Shown: positions 1-9,791 of the stretch, in pieces
Position numbering within the stretch: position 1 is the stretch's first letter
How the letters are laid out: the number at the start of each line of letters is the position of its first letter
Source of the DNA: Flavisphingomonas formosensis
GTDB taxonomy: Bacteria > Pseudomonadota > Alphaproteobacteria > Sphingomonadales > Sphingomonadaceae
DNA length: 64,000 bases
Assembly: GCF_009755815.1 (NCBI RefSeq)
Contig: NZ_WRPK01000004.1
Coordinates: 124,001 to 188,000, forward strand
Direction: 5' to 3'
Program-made: the position numbers and the translations under genes
The notes under the pieces: model-generated
Seen by the model: only the letters and a program-made list of their open reading frames with translations
The model's database searches: none
Told to the model about the DNA's origin: nothing

Positions 1-353
1 CCGGTCAGGATCAAGGTGACTTCCTTGTCGGCGACGATCATCAGCGCCTCGAGGTTGCGCAGATATTTGTCGGTGCGCCAGTCCTTGGCGAGCTCCACCG
101 CGGCGCGCAGCAACTGGCCGTGATATTGCTCCAGCTTGCGCTCCAGCCGTTCGAACAGGGTGAAGGCATCCGCCGTCGCGCCGGCGAAGCCGCCGATCAC
201 CGAGCCGTCACCGAGCCGGCGAACCTTGCGGGCATTGGGCTTCATCACCGTATTGCCCATCGAAACCTGGCCGTCGCCCACCACCACTACCTTGCCGCCC
301 TTGCGCACGGAAAGGATCGTCGTGCCGTGCCAGCCTATCTTGTCTTCGCTCAT
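1..353 (-). CDS. hslV: ATP-dependent protease subunit HslV (3' part cut by window edge)
   Basis: Proteolytic subunit of the HslUV (ClpYQ) chaperone-protease in the cytoplasm. About 117 N-terminal residues are visible; the family is about 180 long, so the C-terminal third lies beyond base 1. The start reads [20 protein letters not shown]. HslV is an N-terminal nucleophile protease, and the Thr-Thr-Ile after the short propeptide is where the catalytic Thr is exposed. The following [13 protein letters not shown] and [20 protein letters not shown] segments are family hallmarks. The usual partner hslU would be expected further left, outside the window. Identification is secure; only completeness is unknown. 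Confidence 0.95.
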   Translation of the reverse strand, partial: MSEDKIGWHGTTILSVRKGGKVVVVGDGQVSMGNTVMKPNARKVRRLGDGSVIGGFAGATADAFTLFERLERKLEQYHGQLLRAAVELAKDWRTDKYLRNLEALMIVADKEVTLILT

Positions 354-424
354 TTGAGTCCCGTGTTTCATGTCGTGGCGCGGGATATGGGCGCGACTGT
401 CGCGGCCGGCAAGCGGCGCGGCCC

Positions 425-760
425 TCAGCTACGGCCCACGAACATGAAAGCGGCAGCACCCGCAACGCACAGACCGGCGCCGAGATAACGCCAGGTGATG
501 GGTTCCTTGAGAATGAACGTGGCGAACAGCGCGAAGACGCACAGAGTCACGCACTCCTGCATGATCTTGAGCTGTCCGCCGCTGAAGCCATGATAATAGC
601 CGATCCGGTTGGCCGGGACCGCGAAGCAATATTCGACGAGCGCGATGCCCCACGAGGCGAGTATCACCACCCAGAGCCGCGCGTCGGGAAAGCGCAGATG
701 GCCATACCAGGCGATGGTCATGAACAGATTGGAACAGATCAGCAGAGCGAGCGTGGGCAT
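425..760 (-). CDS. DMT-family/DUF486 small membrane protein
   Basis: A 111-residue integral inner-membrane protein with four hydrophobic segments. It begins [20 protein letters not shown] and ends with [15 protein letters not shown]. Length and the sequence around [20 protein letters not shown] match the DUF486 family, short relatives of the drug/metabolite transporter superfamily whose substrate is not known. An open frame extends further upstream, but the ATG at 760 gives the family length and places the first helix at residue 2. It sits behind hslV with its own start and faces away from recN. No function beyond membrane location can be given. Confidence 0.82.
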   Translation of the reverse strand: MPTLALLICSNLFMTIAWYGHLRFPDARLWVVILASWGIALVEYCFAVPANRIGYYHGFSGGQLKIMQECVTLCVFALFATFILKEPITWRYLGAGLCVAGAAAFMFVGRS

Positions 761-950
761 GTATGGGCCTCGTCGGCGAGTGGGTGTGAGCGCGTCGGAC
801 GGCGCAGCCGCCCTTGTTTCAGCATGAGCACGAAAGCGCCATGGCCGTGGAGAAATTCCCGATCGTCGAAGATTCTCCCGCATCGAAATCGCGCCATCGA
901 CGGTAGCTGACCGGTTCCGTCCGGAGGGAAACCGCTTTAGAGGTTCGGCC

Positions 951-2612
951 ATGCTCACCGCTCTCGCCATTCGCGATGTCGTGCTGATCGAGGCGCTCGA
1001 TCTGGATTTCGATCCGGGATTGGGGGCGCTCACCGGCGAGACCGGCGCGGGCAAGTCGATCCTGCTCGATGCGCTGGGCCTCACTTTGGGCGCGCGTGCC
1101 GACAGTGGCCTCGTCCGCCGCGGTGTTCAGCAGGCGGTCGTCACCGCGAGCTTCGACGTGCCCGCTGATCATCCCGCGATGCTGTTGCTGGCCGAGAACG
1201 GGCTGCAGATGGAGCCGGGCGAGCCGCTGATGATCCGCCGCGTCGTAAAGGCCGATGGCGGCAGTCGGGCAAGCGTCAACGATCAGCCCGTGTCCGCCAC
1301 GCTGCTGCGCGAGTTGGCAGCTGGGCTCGTCGAGATTCACGGCCAGCATGACGATCGCGGCCTGCTCAATCCCCGTGGACATCGTGCGCTGCTCGACGCC
1401 TTCGGACGGATCGGCGTCGGCGCTCTGGCCGAGGCGCACCGCGCGTGGCGCTTGGCCGAGGATGCCTTGGCCAGCGCGCGCGTGGAATTGGAGACCGCCG
1501 CACGCGATCGCGAGTTCCTGGAGCACGCCGTAGCCGAACTCGGCGCCTTTGCGCCCGAGCCGGGAGAGGAGGCGAGCCTCGCCGAGGAGCGTGCCGAGAT
1601 GCAGAAAGGCGCGCGTCTCGCCGGCGACCTCGACGCCGTCACACAGCATCTCGAGGGATCGGAAGGCGGGCTTGCGCAGCTTCGCCAGGCTGCGCGCCGG
1701 CTCGATCGCATCGCCGGTGAGCATCCGCTGCTTACAGACGCACTCGCCGCGTTGGATCGCGCGGTGATCGAAGCTGGCGAGGCGGAGGAGCAGCTCGCTG
1801 CCGCACTCAGCGCGATGGCCTTCGACCCGGCTCGCCTCGATGTAGTGGAGCGGCGCCTGTTCGATTTGCGCGCCCTGGCCCGCAAGCACCGCGTCGAACC
1901 CGACGCCCTCGCTGCGCTCGCCGCCGATCTAGCGGCCCGTCTGGCGCGGATCGAGGCGGGCGATCAGGGTATTGCGGCGCTAGAGAGCGCGCTCGCATCC
2001 GCGCGGGCGACCTATGAGGTGCTGGCCGAAAAGATCAGCGTGGAGAGGGCCGAGGCAGCTGGCCGGCTGGATGCCGCCGTCGCCGCGGAGCTCGCCCCGC
2101 TGAAGCTCGATGCCGCCCGCTTCCGCACGCTGGTCGAGCGCCAGCCCGAAAGCCAGTGGGGGCCGGGAGGGCGCGATCGCGTCGAGTTCGAAATTTCGAC
2201 CAACCCCGGCGCGCCTTTCGCGCCGCTGATGAAGATCGCGAGCGGCGGCGAACTGTCGCGCTTCATCCTCGCGCTCAAGGTGGCGCTGGCCGAAGAGGGC
2301 GGGGCGACCACGATGATCTTCGACGAAATCGATCGCGGCGTCGGTGGTGCCGTTGCCAGTGCGATCGGCGAGCGGCTGTCGCGGCTTGCGGCCAAGGCGC
2401 AGATACTGGTTGTGACGCATAGTCCGCAGGTCGCGGCCCGCGCCGACGCGCATTGGCTGATCGCCAAAAGTCACGACGGCCTCGTTACTCGCACGGGCGT
2501 GCGTCCGCTGGACGCCGGGGAAAGGCGCGAGGAAATCGCCCGCATGCTTTCCGGTGCGGAAGTGACCGACGAGGCGCGGGCCCAGGCGGCCCGGCTGCTC
2601 GAAGTCGCTTGA
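951..2612 (+). CDS. recN: DNA repair protein RecN
   Basis: SMC-like ATPase that acts at double-strand breaks during recombinational repair. The 553 residues are the usual RecN length. Visible parts: the N-terminal Walker A GETGAGKS near residue 30, a long Ala/Glu/Arg-rich coiled-coil centre (about 150-350), then the ABC signature ASGGELSRF (about 427), the Walker B region TMIFDEIDRGVGG and a switch His in VVTHSPQVAARAD. The ATG at 951 has a GAGG eight bases upstream. In many alphaproteobacteria recN follows bamD; here the upstream neighbour is the divergent DUF486 gene, so recN appears to have its own promoter. Confidence 0.95.
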   Translation: MLTALAIRDVVLIEALDLDFDPGLGALTGETGAGKSILLDALGLTLGARADSGLVRRGVQQAVVTASFDVPADHPAMLLLAENGLQMEPGEPLMIRRVVKADGGSRASVNDQPVSATLLRELAAGLVEIHGQHDDRGLLNPRGHRALLDAFGRIGVGALAEAHRAWRLAEDALASARVELETAARDREFLEHAVAELGAFAPEPGEEASLAEERAEMQKGARLAGDLDAVTQHLEGSEGGLAQLRQAARRLDRIAGEHPLLTDALAALDRAVIEAGEAEEQLAAALSAMAFDPARLDVVERRLFDLRALARKHRVEPDALAALAADLAARLARIEAGDQGIAALESALASARATYEVLAEKISVERAEAAGRLDAAVAAELAPLKLDAARFRTLVERQPESQWGPGGRDRVEFEISTNPGAPFAPLMKIASGGELSRFILALKVALAEEGGATTMIFDEIDRGVGGAVASAIGERLSRLAAKAQILVVTHSPQVAARADAHWLIAKSHDGLVTRTGVRPLDAGERREEIARMLSGAEVTDEARAQAARLLEVA

Positions 2613-2626
2613 GCGAGCAACGCCTG

Positions 2627-3631
2627 TCAGGCGAGCTGGGAACGTTTCGCCGACTTCATTTCTGCGAGGCAGCAGCGATTCCTTCCGCTGCGCTTGGCGC
2701 GGTATAGGGCAATGTCGGCCTCGGCGAGCCATTGTTCGCAAATTCCGACGTCGGTGCTCAGCGGTGCAATGCCGAAGCTGGCGGTGACGCGGATTATCGG
2801 ATCGTCGCCGATCTCGAGCAGGGCCAGTTCCTCGCGGAACCGATTGGCGGCAGCGATGGCCGCCTCGCCATCGGTATCAGGCAGCAGCACGCCGAATTCC
2901 TCCCCGCCGAGCCGGCCGAAACAGTCAGTCGTGCGGACCGTGCCGAGGAAATATTTGGAGACCGTGGTCAGCACGCGATCACCGGCGGGATGGCCGTAGC
3001 CATCGTTGATCGCCTTGAAATGGTCGACATCCAGCATCAGCAGCGTAGCCGGCCGTTCATAGCGTTGAAACCGGGTAATCTCCTTGTCCATTTCGGTCAG
3101 GAAAGCGCGGCGGGTGAGCGCGCCGGTCAGATGGTCGCGCTCGGCAATCTGGCGAAGTTCCATCTGCTCGACCACGAGTTTGCCGAGCTTGCGCAATATG
3201 TCGATCTGCTGTGCGTCGAACTCGCGCGGCACCGTATCGATCGCGCAGAGCGAGCCGATCTGATAGCCGTCGGGTGTTTCCAGCGGCACGCCGGCATAGC
3301 TGGCGATATGCGGCATGCCCGTGACGAGCGGATTGTTCTGGAAGCGCGCATCCTCATTGGCATTGCTGACGATCATCGGCTCCCGCTGCCGGATCGTATA
3401 ATTGCAAAAGGCGACATCGCGGGACGTTTCACGCGCGTCGATGCCCTGGCGAGACTTGAACCATTGCCTGTCTCGATCCACCAGCGACACCGCCGAGATC
3501 GGCACTCGCAGGATCGATTGGACGAGCTGGGTGATATTCTCGAACGCTTCCTCCTCCCGCGTGTCCAGAATATGATAACGATGCAGCGCCGCGACCCGGC
3601 CTTCCTCGTCGTTCAGCTTGACGTCGGCCAT
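2627..3631 (-). CDS. GAF-GGDEF diguanylate cyclase
   Basis: Probable cytoplasmic enzyme making cyclic di-GMP from two GTP. Of 334 residues, about 20-160 form a GAF-type sensor domain (VSLVDRDRQWFKSRQG, then AFCNYTIRQ and SYAGVPLETPDG, typical of this GAF subgroup). About 165-330 form the GGDEF domain. The active-site loop is GRLGGEEFGVLLP, an intact GGEEF. An RTTD sequence lies five residues before it and fits the RxxD inhibitory I-site, so product feedback inhibition is likely. No transmembrane segment is seen. It converges with recN, 14 bases apart. The input ligand of the GAF domain cannot be told from sequence. Confidence 0.92.
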   Translation of the reverse strand: MADVKLNDEEGRVAALHRYHILDTREEEAFENITQLVQSILRVPISAVSLVDRDRQWFKSRQGIDARETSRDVAFCNYTIRQREPMIVSNANEDARFQNNPLVTGMPHIASYAGVPLETPDGYQIGSLCAIDTVPREFDAQQIDILRKLGKLVVEQMELRQIAERDHLTGALTRRAFLTEMDKEITRFQRYERPATLLMLDVDHFKAINDGYGHPAGDRVLTTVSKYFLGTVRTTDCFGRLGGEEFGVLLPDTDGEAAIAAANRFREELALLEIGDDPIIRVTASFGIAPLSTDVGICEQWLAEADIALYRAKRSGRNRCCLAEMKSAKRSQLA

Positions 3632-4237
3632 ATCCCTGTCATCCGTTGTCTACCTCAGCCATCATCTCCGACCCATGTTAACGACGGGTAAGCACGTCGG
3701 TTTCGCGTGGCCTGTCGGACCAGAGCGGACGTTGATTCCGTACAGTCATTCTCTCTTGTCCATGACACTATGTCGCACCGATCGCGCAAGGCGGATAGAG
3801 GGGGGGCAAATATGTCGAGCTTGAGGGCGATCATTATCCCACACGTCATTTGATGACGATCACCCCCAGGAATATGGCGCGCGACACGCCGACTTTTCGA
3901 ACGGCGTCTTTGGCCGCCGCACCGTGGCGCGCCCACCGTGCGAGCAGGGCCGCGTCGAAGCGCCGGATGCGAGTGATTTTCCGGACCAGGCGGCTTTACC
4001 GAATCATGGCACGCCGATCGTCCAGAACTATAGGTGTCTCGCTGACCGAATTGATGAGCGCCGAGCCGGGTGCCGACCGAAGCTGGCGGACCACCGCCAT
4101 GCGCGAAACGGCGGCAAGCGTGCGGCACGCCTGGCTCCATGGCATCGCTGCCCGTCGGCCTCGGCTGAACTCGCGGACATGCGGCACAGCGCCGCCATCA
4201 TGCGATCGAATAGCGCTGCTTGATGCGGCTTTCTATG
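3632..4237. other. About 600 bases without a convincing gene
   Basis: Short frames exist on both strands, but none has a family I recognise or a good ribosome site. The most coding-like piece is on the minus strand at 3846-3995: 49 codons closed by stops at both ends, containing RFDAALLARWARHGAAAKD. It has no ATG or GTG start and reads like a remnant of a larger gene. The promoter of the GGDEF gene should lie at the left end of this stretch. Confidence 0.5.
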
Positions 4238-4267
4238 CCGTCATCCCGACTTTCGCCGGGATGACGG
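4238..4267. repeat. Short intergenic palindrome
   Basis: A perfect 10-base inverted repeat, CCGTCATCCC at 4238-4247 and GGGATGACGG at 4258-4267, around GACTTTCGCC. It lies 21 bases past the end of leuA. Elements of this kind recur between genes in sphingomonad-like genomes. The hairpin could protect or end the leuA message, but no T-run follows it on either strand. Confidence 0.75.
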
Positions 4268-4288
4268 TGATCTAACCCGATGCCGAAA

Positions 4289-5833
4289 TCAGCCCGCCGC
4301 AGCCTGATCGACCGGCGCGCGACCGCGCTTCACCATCAGCTTGTTGAGCGCATTCACATAGGCCTTGGCGCTGGCCACCATCGTGTCCTGATGCGCGCCG
4401 CGGCCACGCGTGGTGCGGCCATCCTCGGCGAGGAGCACGGAGACCTCCGCCTGCGCGTCGGTGCCGCCGGTGACGGCATGGACCTCGTAGCGCTCCATCA
4501 CCGATTTCTCATGCGGTACGATGAGGCGGATCGCGTTGAACAGCGCATCCACCGGGCCGTTGCCACGCGACGTGACGGTCTTTTCCTCGCCGTCCACCTC
4601 CAGCGTCAGGATCGCGCGCTGCGGGCCGTTCGAGCCGCAGTAGATCTCGACTTCCTTGACCTGGATACGGTCGTGACCGCGCAGCACCTCGTCGTCGACC
4701 AGCGCGACGATATCCTCGTCATAAACGGCCTTCTTGGCGTCGGCGAGGCTCTTGAATCTGCCGAACGCATCCTGGAACGCGTTGTCGCCAAGATTATAGC
4801 CCAACTCCTCCAGCTTCTGCCGGAAGGCGGCGCGGCCCGAATGCTTGCCCATCACCAGGCTGGACTGGGAGAGGCCGACACTCTCCGGCGTCATGATCTC
4901 GTAGGTCGAGGCGTCCTTGATCATCCCGTCCTGGTGAATGCCGCTCTCGTGCGCGAAGGCGTTGGCGCCGACGATCGCCTTGTTGGGCTGCACCTGGAAG
5001 CCCGTGATGCCGGAAATCAATCGGCTGGCGCGGGTGATCTCGGTCGAGACGATGTTGGTGCGCATCGGCATCACGTCGTGCCGCACCTTCAGCGCCATCG
5101 CGATCTCCTCCATCGCGGCATTGCCGGCGCGTTCGCCGATGCCATTGATGGTCGATTCCACCTGGCGCGCACCGGCCATCACCGCGGCCAGCGTATTGGC
5201 GACCGCGAGGCCCAGGTCATTGTGGCAATGGGTGGAGAAAATCGCCTTGTCGGCATTGGGAACGCGATTGATCACGTCGCGGAACATCGCGCCATAGGTT
5301 TCGGGCGTACCATAACCCACCGTGTCTGGCAGGTTGATTGTCCGCGCACCGGCGGCGATGGCGGTTTCCACCGCGCGCACCAGAAAGTCCGGATCGGTGC
5401 GGGTCGCATCTTCTGCGGACCATTCGACGTCGGGGCAGAGGCTGCGCGCCAGCGAAACCGTCCGTTCGATCGCGTCGATCACCTCGTCGGGAGTCTTGTT
5501 CAGCTTCACGCGCATGTGCAGCGGCGACGTGGCGATGAAGGTGTGGATGCGGGGGCGAGCGGCATGCTTCACCGCTTCCCACGCCCGCTCGATGTCTGCG
5601 CTCGCTGCACGCGCCAGGCTGGCGACGACCGCGCGCTTGCTCTGCTTCGCGACTTCGCTGACGGCCTCGAAATCGCCGGGCGAGGCGATGGCGAAACCGG
5701 CCTCGATGATATCCACGCCCATCGTTTCCAGCTGGGCCGCGACCTGCAGCTTCTCTTCGAGGTTCATCGAGCAGCCGGGAGACTGTTCGCCATCGCGCAA
5801 CGTGGTGTCAAAAATCAAAATGGTGTCGGTCAC
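4289..5833 (-). CDS. leuA: 2-isopropylmalate synthase
   Basis: First committed step of leucine synthesis: acetyl-CoA plus 2-ketoisovalerate gives 2-isopropylmalate. The 514 residues include the N-terminal catalytic barrel (IFDTTLRDGEQSPGCSM at about 8-24; metal ligands in STHCHNDLGLAVAN near 200; FAHESGIHQDGMIKD near 300) and a C-terminal regulatory domain (about 390-505) that in this family binds leucine for feedback inhibition. The start is a GTG at 5833 with AGGAGC nine bases upstream. A short Leu-rich reading frame precedes it at 5933-5980, suggesting transcriptional attenuation. The isomerase genes leuCD are about 28 kb away and the dehydrogenase is not in the window. Confidence 0.97.
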   Translation of the reverse strand: MTDTILIFDTTLRDGEQSPGCSMNLEEKLQVAAQLETMGVDIIEAGFAIASPGDFEAVSEVAKQSKRAVVASLARAASADIERAWEAVKHAARPRIHTFIATSPLHMRVKLNKTPDEVIDAIERTVSLARSLCPDVEWSAEDATRTDPDFLVRAVETAIAAGARTINLPDTVGYGTPETYGAMFRDVINRVPNADKAIFSTHCHNDLGLAVANTLAAVMAGARQVESTINGIGERAGNAAMEEIAMALKVRHDVMPMRTNIVSTEITRASRLISGITGFQVQPNKAIVGANAFAHESGIHQDGMIKDASTYEIMTPESVGLSQSSLVMGKHSGRAAFRQKLEELGYNLGDNAFQDAFGRFKSLADAKKAVYDEDIVALVDDEVLRGHDRIQVKEVEIYCGSNGPQRAILTLEVDGEEKTVTSRGNGPVDALFNAIRLIVPHEKSVMERYEVHAVTGGTDAQAEVSVLLAEDGRTTRGRGAHQDTMVASAKAYVNALNKLMVKRGRAPVDQAAAG

Positions 5834-5943
5834 GGGTGCCTGCTCCTGTGCAGGGTTGTCTGTTCGGGCGGATGGTAACCCCTTAGACGCCGTGGCTTGC
5901 AGGCCCGATCGAGCCCAAGCGAAAACGCGCGCCTAAGGGCGCG
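5834..5943 (-). promoter_or_regulatory. leuA leader with candidate attenuator hairpins
   Basis: On the minus strand the leader peptide stop lies within a GC hairpin, CGCGCC/GGCGCG with a 4-base loop at 5928-5943, followed by GTTTTC. A second possible stem-loop forms from GCTTG and CAAGC around a GGC/GCC inner stem at roughly 5896-5921. Competing hairpins after Leu codons fit attenuation. Which hairpin ends transcription cannot be decided by eye, because the first one would be covered by a ribosome standing at the leader stop. Confidence 0.5.
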
Positions 5944-5980
5944 TAAGTCGAAGCAGGAGAAGGCCGCGGTGCGACGTCAT
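5933..5980 (-). CDS. leuL: Candidate leucine leader peptide upstream of leuA
   Basis: A 15-codon frame reads MTSHRGLLLLRLTRP and then TAG. Five of its 15 codons are Leu, four of them consecutive, and it lies 99 bases before the leuA start on the same strand. Leu-codon runs in a short leader are the classical signal of leucine attenuation control. An in-frame ATG at 5992 could extend it to 19 residues; neither start has a strong ribosome site. Its last codons lie inside a hairpin (5928-5943). I infer the role from position and composition. Confidence 0.7.
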   Translation of the reverse strand: MTSHRGLLLLRLTRP

Positions 5981-6045
5981 ATATCGGCGCATAACCCAGG
6001 AAGGGGAGAGAAGTCTATCCCTCATGATGCAGCTTGCGGCTGAAG

Positions 6046-6071
6046 CCCTCTCCCGCGCACGCGAGAGAGGG
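6046..6071. repeat. Intergenic palindrome CCCTCTCCCGCG
   Basis: CCCTCTCCCGCG (6046-6057) and CGCGAGAGAGGG (6060-6071) pair in 11 of 12 positions around a two-base loop. It lies just past the YceI gene, which ends at 6090 on the minus strand. It belongs with the other CCTCTC/GAGAGG palindromes in the window (near 9250 and 63370). It has no T-run and is probably an mRNA 3' end or repeat element. Confidence 0.65.
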
Positions 6072-6089
6072 CCATGGACGATCGCTTCT

Positions 6090-6719
6090 CTAAGCCGCCG
6101 GCCGCTCGAAGGCGACAGTGATCTCCAGCGGCACCTCGTCCGGTACCAGGGGAATACCGTAGCTCACGCCGAAATCGCTGCGCTTGATCTTGGTTTCGGC
6201 CTTGAAGCCGATCGTCGCCTTCTTGCCGGCAGGGTTGGGCATGATACCGGCGCCGGTGAACTCGGCATCCAGCACCACCGGCTTGGTCACGCCCTTGATG
6301 GTCAGATCGCCGGTGATCTTCGCCCCATCGCCATCCTTGTCGATCGCGACGCTGGTGGATTTGAAGGTTGCGTTGGGGAATTTCGCGCTGTCGAAAAATT
6401 CCGGCTTCATCAGATGCTCGTTGAGCGCGGCGCTGGTCGTTACCAGGGCGGAGAGCGGAATGCTGATCTCCACCTTGGCCGCCGAGGGTTTCGCGGGATC
6501 GATCGTCAGCGATCCCGTCGGCGAGCCGAAGATACCGAAATAGTTGTTGAATCCGAGATGGTTGACCTCGAAAAGCACCTGCGTGTGGTGCGGATCCACG
6601 GTGTAGGTGCCGGCGGCGACGCGGCTTTTGTCCTTGGCACCGGGCGGTGAAGTCGGCATTTGCGCCAGCACCGGAACGGCGGCAGCGAAAAGAACAGACG
6701 CGGCGAATATCCTGCGCAT
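6090..6719 (-). CDS. YceI-family periplasmic protein
   Basis: A 209-residue exported protein with a clear signal peptide (MRRIFAASVLFAAAVPVLAQ) and then the YceI lipocalin-like fold: VDPHHTQVLFEVNHLGFNN, a GSLTIDPAKPS strand and the KPVVLDAEFTGAG segment. In this family the beta-barrel binds a polyisoprenoid or similar amphiphile; the physiological role is not settled. AGGAGAGAGAATC precedes the ATG, a good ribosome site. It is divergent from the epoxide hydrolase gene at 6881, and the shared upstream region holds an inverted repeat at 6787-6807. Confidence 0.9.
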   Translation of the reverse strand: MRRIFAASVLFAAAVPVLAQMPTSPPGAKDKSRVAAGTYTVDPHHTQVLFEVNHLGFNNYFGIFGSPTGSLTIDPAKPSAAKVEISIPLSALVTTSAALNEHLMKPEFFDSAKFPNATFKSTSVAIDKDGDGAKITGDLTIKGVTKPVVLDAEFTGAGIMPNPAGKKATIGFKAETKIKRSDFGVSYGIPLVPDEVPLEITVAFERPAA

Positions 6720-6786
6720 GATTCTCTCTCCTGAAGTGTGTCAGCGCCTTTCAGGCTAACGGCGCGCTGCCATCATTCAAAGTCCC

Positions 6787-6807
6787 GAAACGGAAACCTA
6801 CCGTTTC
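6787..6807. promoter_or_regulatory. Inverted repeat between yceI-like and hydrolase genes
   Basis: GAAACGG (6787-6793) and CCGTTTC (6801-6807) form a perfect 7-base inverted repeat with a 7-base spacer, halfway between two divergent genes. It is neither followed by a T-run nor part of the GC-rich repeat family seen elsewhere, so an operator is the simplest reading. The cognate regulator is unknown. Confidence 0.4.
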
Positions 6808-6880
6808 AACACGCAAGACGGACCATTGCCTCGCCAGCCTTGGCGGGCGATGCAGCGACGAAAGCATCGGAGAGCATGAC

Positions 6881-8023
6881 ATGAGCGACGCGATCACGCC
6901 CTTTACTCTCGCCATTCCGCAATCCGACATTGAAGATCTCTACCATCGGCTCGATCAGGCGCGCTGGCCCGAGCGCGAGACGGTCGACGACTGGTCTCAG
7001 GGCGCGCCGCTCGCCAAGGTTCGCGCGCTCTGCGAGCATTGGCGCCGCCGCTACAATTGGCGGGTATGCGAGGGAAAGCTCAACGCGCTCGGCCAGTTCC
7101 GCACGGAAATCGACGGATTGGGCATCCATTTCCTGCATGTGCGCTCGCCCCATGAGGATGCGCTGCCGCTGCTGCTGACCCATGGCTGGCCCGGATCGGT
7201 GGTCGAGTTCATGAAGACGGTCGGGCCGCTAATCAATCCCACCGCCCACGGCGGAAGCGCATCCGATGCCTTCCATCTCGTCATCCCGTCTCTTCCCGGC
7301 TACGGCTTTTCGGACAAGCCGCGTGAAACCGGCTGGGACATCGCGCGCATCGCCCGGGCCTGGGCGGTGCTGATGAAGCGCCTCGGCTATGACCGTTGGG
7401 TGGCGCAGGGAGGAGACTGGGGTTCGGCGGTCACGATGGCGATCGGCGCGCTCAAACCGGAGGGCTGCGCCGCCATCCACGTCAACATGTGCGTCGTGCC
7501 CGCAGCGGTGCAGCAGATGTTCCCAGAAGCCACCCAGCAAGAGCAGGAGGCGCAAGCCTCTCTCAAACATTATTTCGATTGGGATTCGGGCTATTCCAAG
7601 CAGCAGTCGACACGGCCGCAGACGCTGGGCTACGGCCTCACCGATTCACCGGTCGGTCAGGCGGCGTGGATATATGAGAAGATGTGGGCCTGGACCGACA
7701 ATCGAGGCGAGCCCGAGGATGCGCTGAGCCTCGACGATATGCTCGACAACATCATGCTCTACTGGCTGCCGGCGACTGGCACCTCGTCGGCCCGGCTCTA
7801 TTGGGAGAGCTTTCGCAGTTTCGGAGGAGCGACCATCGAACTGCCAATGGGTGTAAGCGTCTTTCCGCGGGACATCATGCGGGCTTCCCGCCGGTGGATG
7901 GAGCAGGTTGCACCCAACCTCATCCACTATAACGCGCTGGATCGCGGCGGCCATTTCGCTGCCTGGGAACAGCCGGCGCTGTTCGTGGACGAAGTGCGGA
8001 AATGTTTTGCCTTGGTGAGATAG
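6881..8023 (+). CDS. Epoxide hydrolase, EHN-domain alpha/beta hydrolase
   Basis: Probable hydrolase adding water to epoxides. The 380 residues begin with the epoxide-hydrolase N-terminal domain (about 5-110: ITPFTLAIPQSDIEDLYHRL), followed by an alpha/beta hydrolase core. Visible catalytic elements are LTHGWPGSVVEF (oxyanion HGWPG), the nucleophile Asp in QGGDWGSAV near residue 180, and the His of RGGHFAAWEQP near 360. This is the microsomal-epoxide-hydrolase type arrangement. The natural substrate is not evident from the neighbours. No signal peptide is present. Confidence 0.9.
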   Translation: MSDAITPFTLAIPQSDIEDLYHRLDQARWPERETVDDWSQGAPLAKVRALCEHWRRRYNWRVCEGKLNALGQFRTEIDGLGIHFLHVRSPHEDALPLLLTHGWPGSVVEFMKTVGPLINPTAHGGSASDAFHLVIPSLPGYGFSDKPRETGWDIARIARAWAVLMKRLGYDRWVAQGGDWGSAVTMAIGALKPEGCAAIHVNMCVVPAAVQQMFPEATQQEQEAQASLKHYFDWDSGYSKQQSTRPQTLGYGLTDSPVGQAAWIYEKMWAWTDNRGEPEDALSLDDMLDNIMLYWLPATGTSSARLYWESFRSFGGATIELPMGVSVFPRDIMRASRRWMEQVAPNLIHYNALDRGGHFAAWEQPALFVDEVRKCFALVR

Positions 8024-8027
8024 CTGC

Positions 8028-8066
8028 CTTCATCCTCCCCATCGCGGAACCATGGGGAGGATGAAG
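8028..8066. repeat. Perfect 15-base inverted repeat between convergent genes
   Basis: CTTCATCCTCCCCAT (8028-8042) and its exact complement (8052-8066) surround a 9-base loop, between the ends of the hydrolase gene and ilvC. A hairpin this long probably marks both 3' ends. The usual T-run is missing downstream on either strand, so it is not a textbook intrinsic terminator. The TCATCCTCCCC motif recurs in the 50.2 kb element. Confidence 0.75.
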
Positions 8067-8073
8067 AAAAAGC

Positions 8074-9275
<1,202 letters not shown>

Positions 9276-9791
9276 TCACGCCGCTTCCTTGCCTCGCGCG
9301 ATGGCGGCGACGCCGGTCCGGGCGACCTCGACAAGGCCGACCTCGCGCATCAGCTCGAGAAACTTGTCGATCTTCTCGATCCCGCCGGTCACTTCGAAGA
9401 CGAAGCTGGTCGTCGTCGCATCGACGACCCGGGCACGATACACCTCGGCGAGGCGCAGCGCCTCGATCCGGTGATCGCCGCTGCCCACCACCTTTACCAG
9501 CGCGAGTTCACGCTCGACATGCGGGCCGAGCTCGCTGAGGTCGGTCACCCTGTGGACGTTCACCAGCCGGTCGAGCTGCGCGATGATCTGGTCGATCACC
9601 TCGGGCGAGCCGGAGGTGACGATCGTGATGCGGCTGACGGCATGGTCGGGCGTGATGTCCGCCACGGTCAGGCTCTCGATATTATAGCCGCGAGCGGTGA
9701 ACATACCGGCGATGCGGGCGAGGATGCCCGCTTCGTTGTCGACCGTCAGGGAGAGCGTGTGACGCTCCGCTGCTTCCGGTTTGATGTGCAT
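9276..9791 (-). CDS. ilvN: Acetolactate synthase small (regulatory) subunit
   Basis: Regulatory partner of the catalytic subunit IlvI; in this family it binds valine and confers feedback inhibition. The 171 residues start [20 protein letters not shown]. An ACT domain occupies about 10-85 (NEAGILARIAGMFTARGYNI; SRITIVTSGSPEVIDQI), followed by the C-terminal small-subunit domain. The ATG at 9791 shares one base with the ilvI stop (TGATG), so translation is coupled to ilvI. A longer frame upstream lies within ilvI and is not used. Confidence 0.95.
   Translation of the reverse strand: MHIKPEAAERHTLSLTVDNEAGILARIAGMFTARGYNIESLTVADITPDHAVSRITIVTSGSPEVIDQIIAQLDRLVNVHRVTDLSELGPHVERELALVKVVGSGDHRIEALRLAEVYRARVVDATTTSFVFEVTGGIEKIDKFLELMREVGLVEVARTGVAAIARGKEAA

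Noticed and set aside
819-1889. Long minus-strand open frame opposite recN (356 codons)
   Set aside because: It lies wholly on the reverse of recN, has no recognisable domain, and is His/Gln/Arg-rich in the way typical of antisense frames in GC-rich DNA.
4280-5878. 532-codon plus-strand frame opposite leuA
   Set aside because: It is antisense to the unmistakable leuA reading frame; the composition is that of a reverse-complement shadow.
8028-8066. Reading the 15-base inverted repeat as a standard intrinsic terminator
   Set aside because: There is an A-run, not a T-run, after it on the plus strand and none on the minus strand, so it is listed as a repeat.
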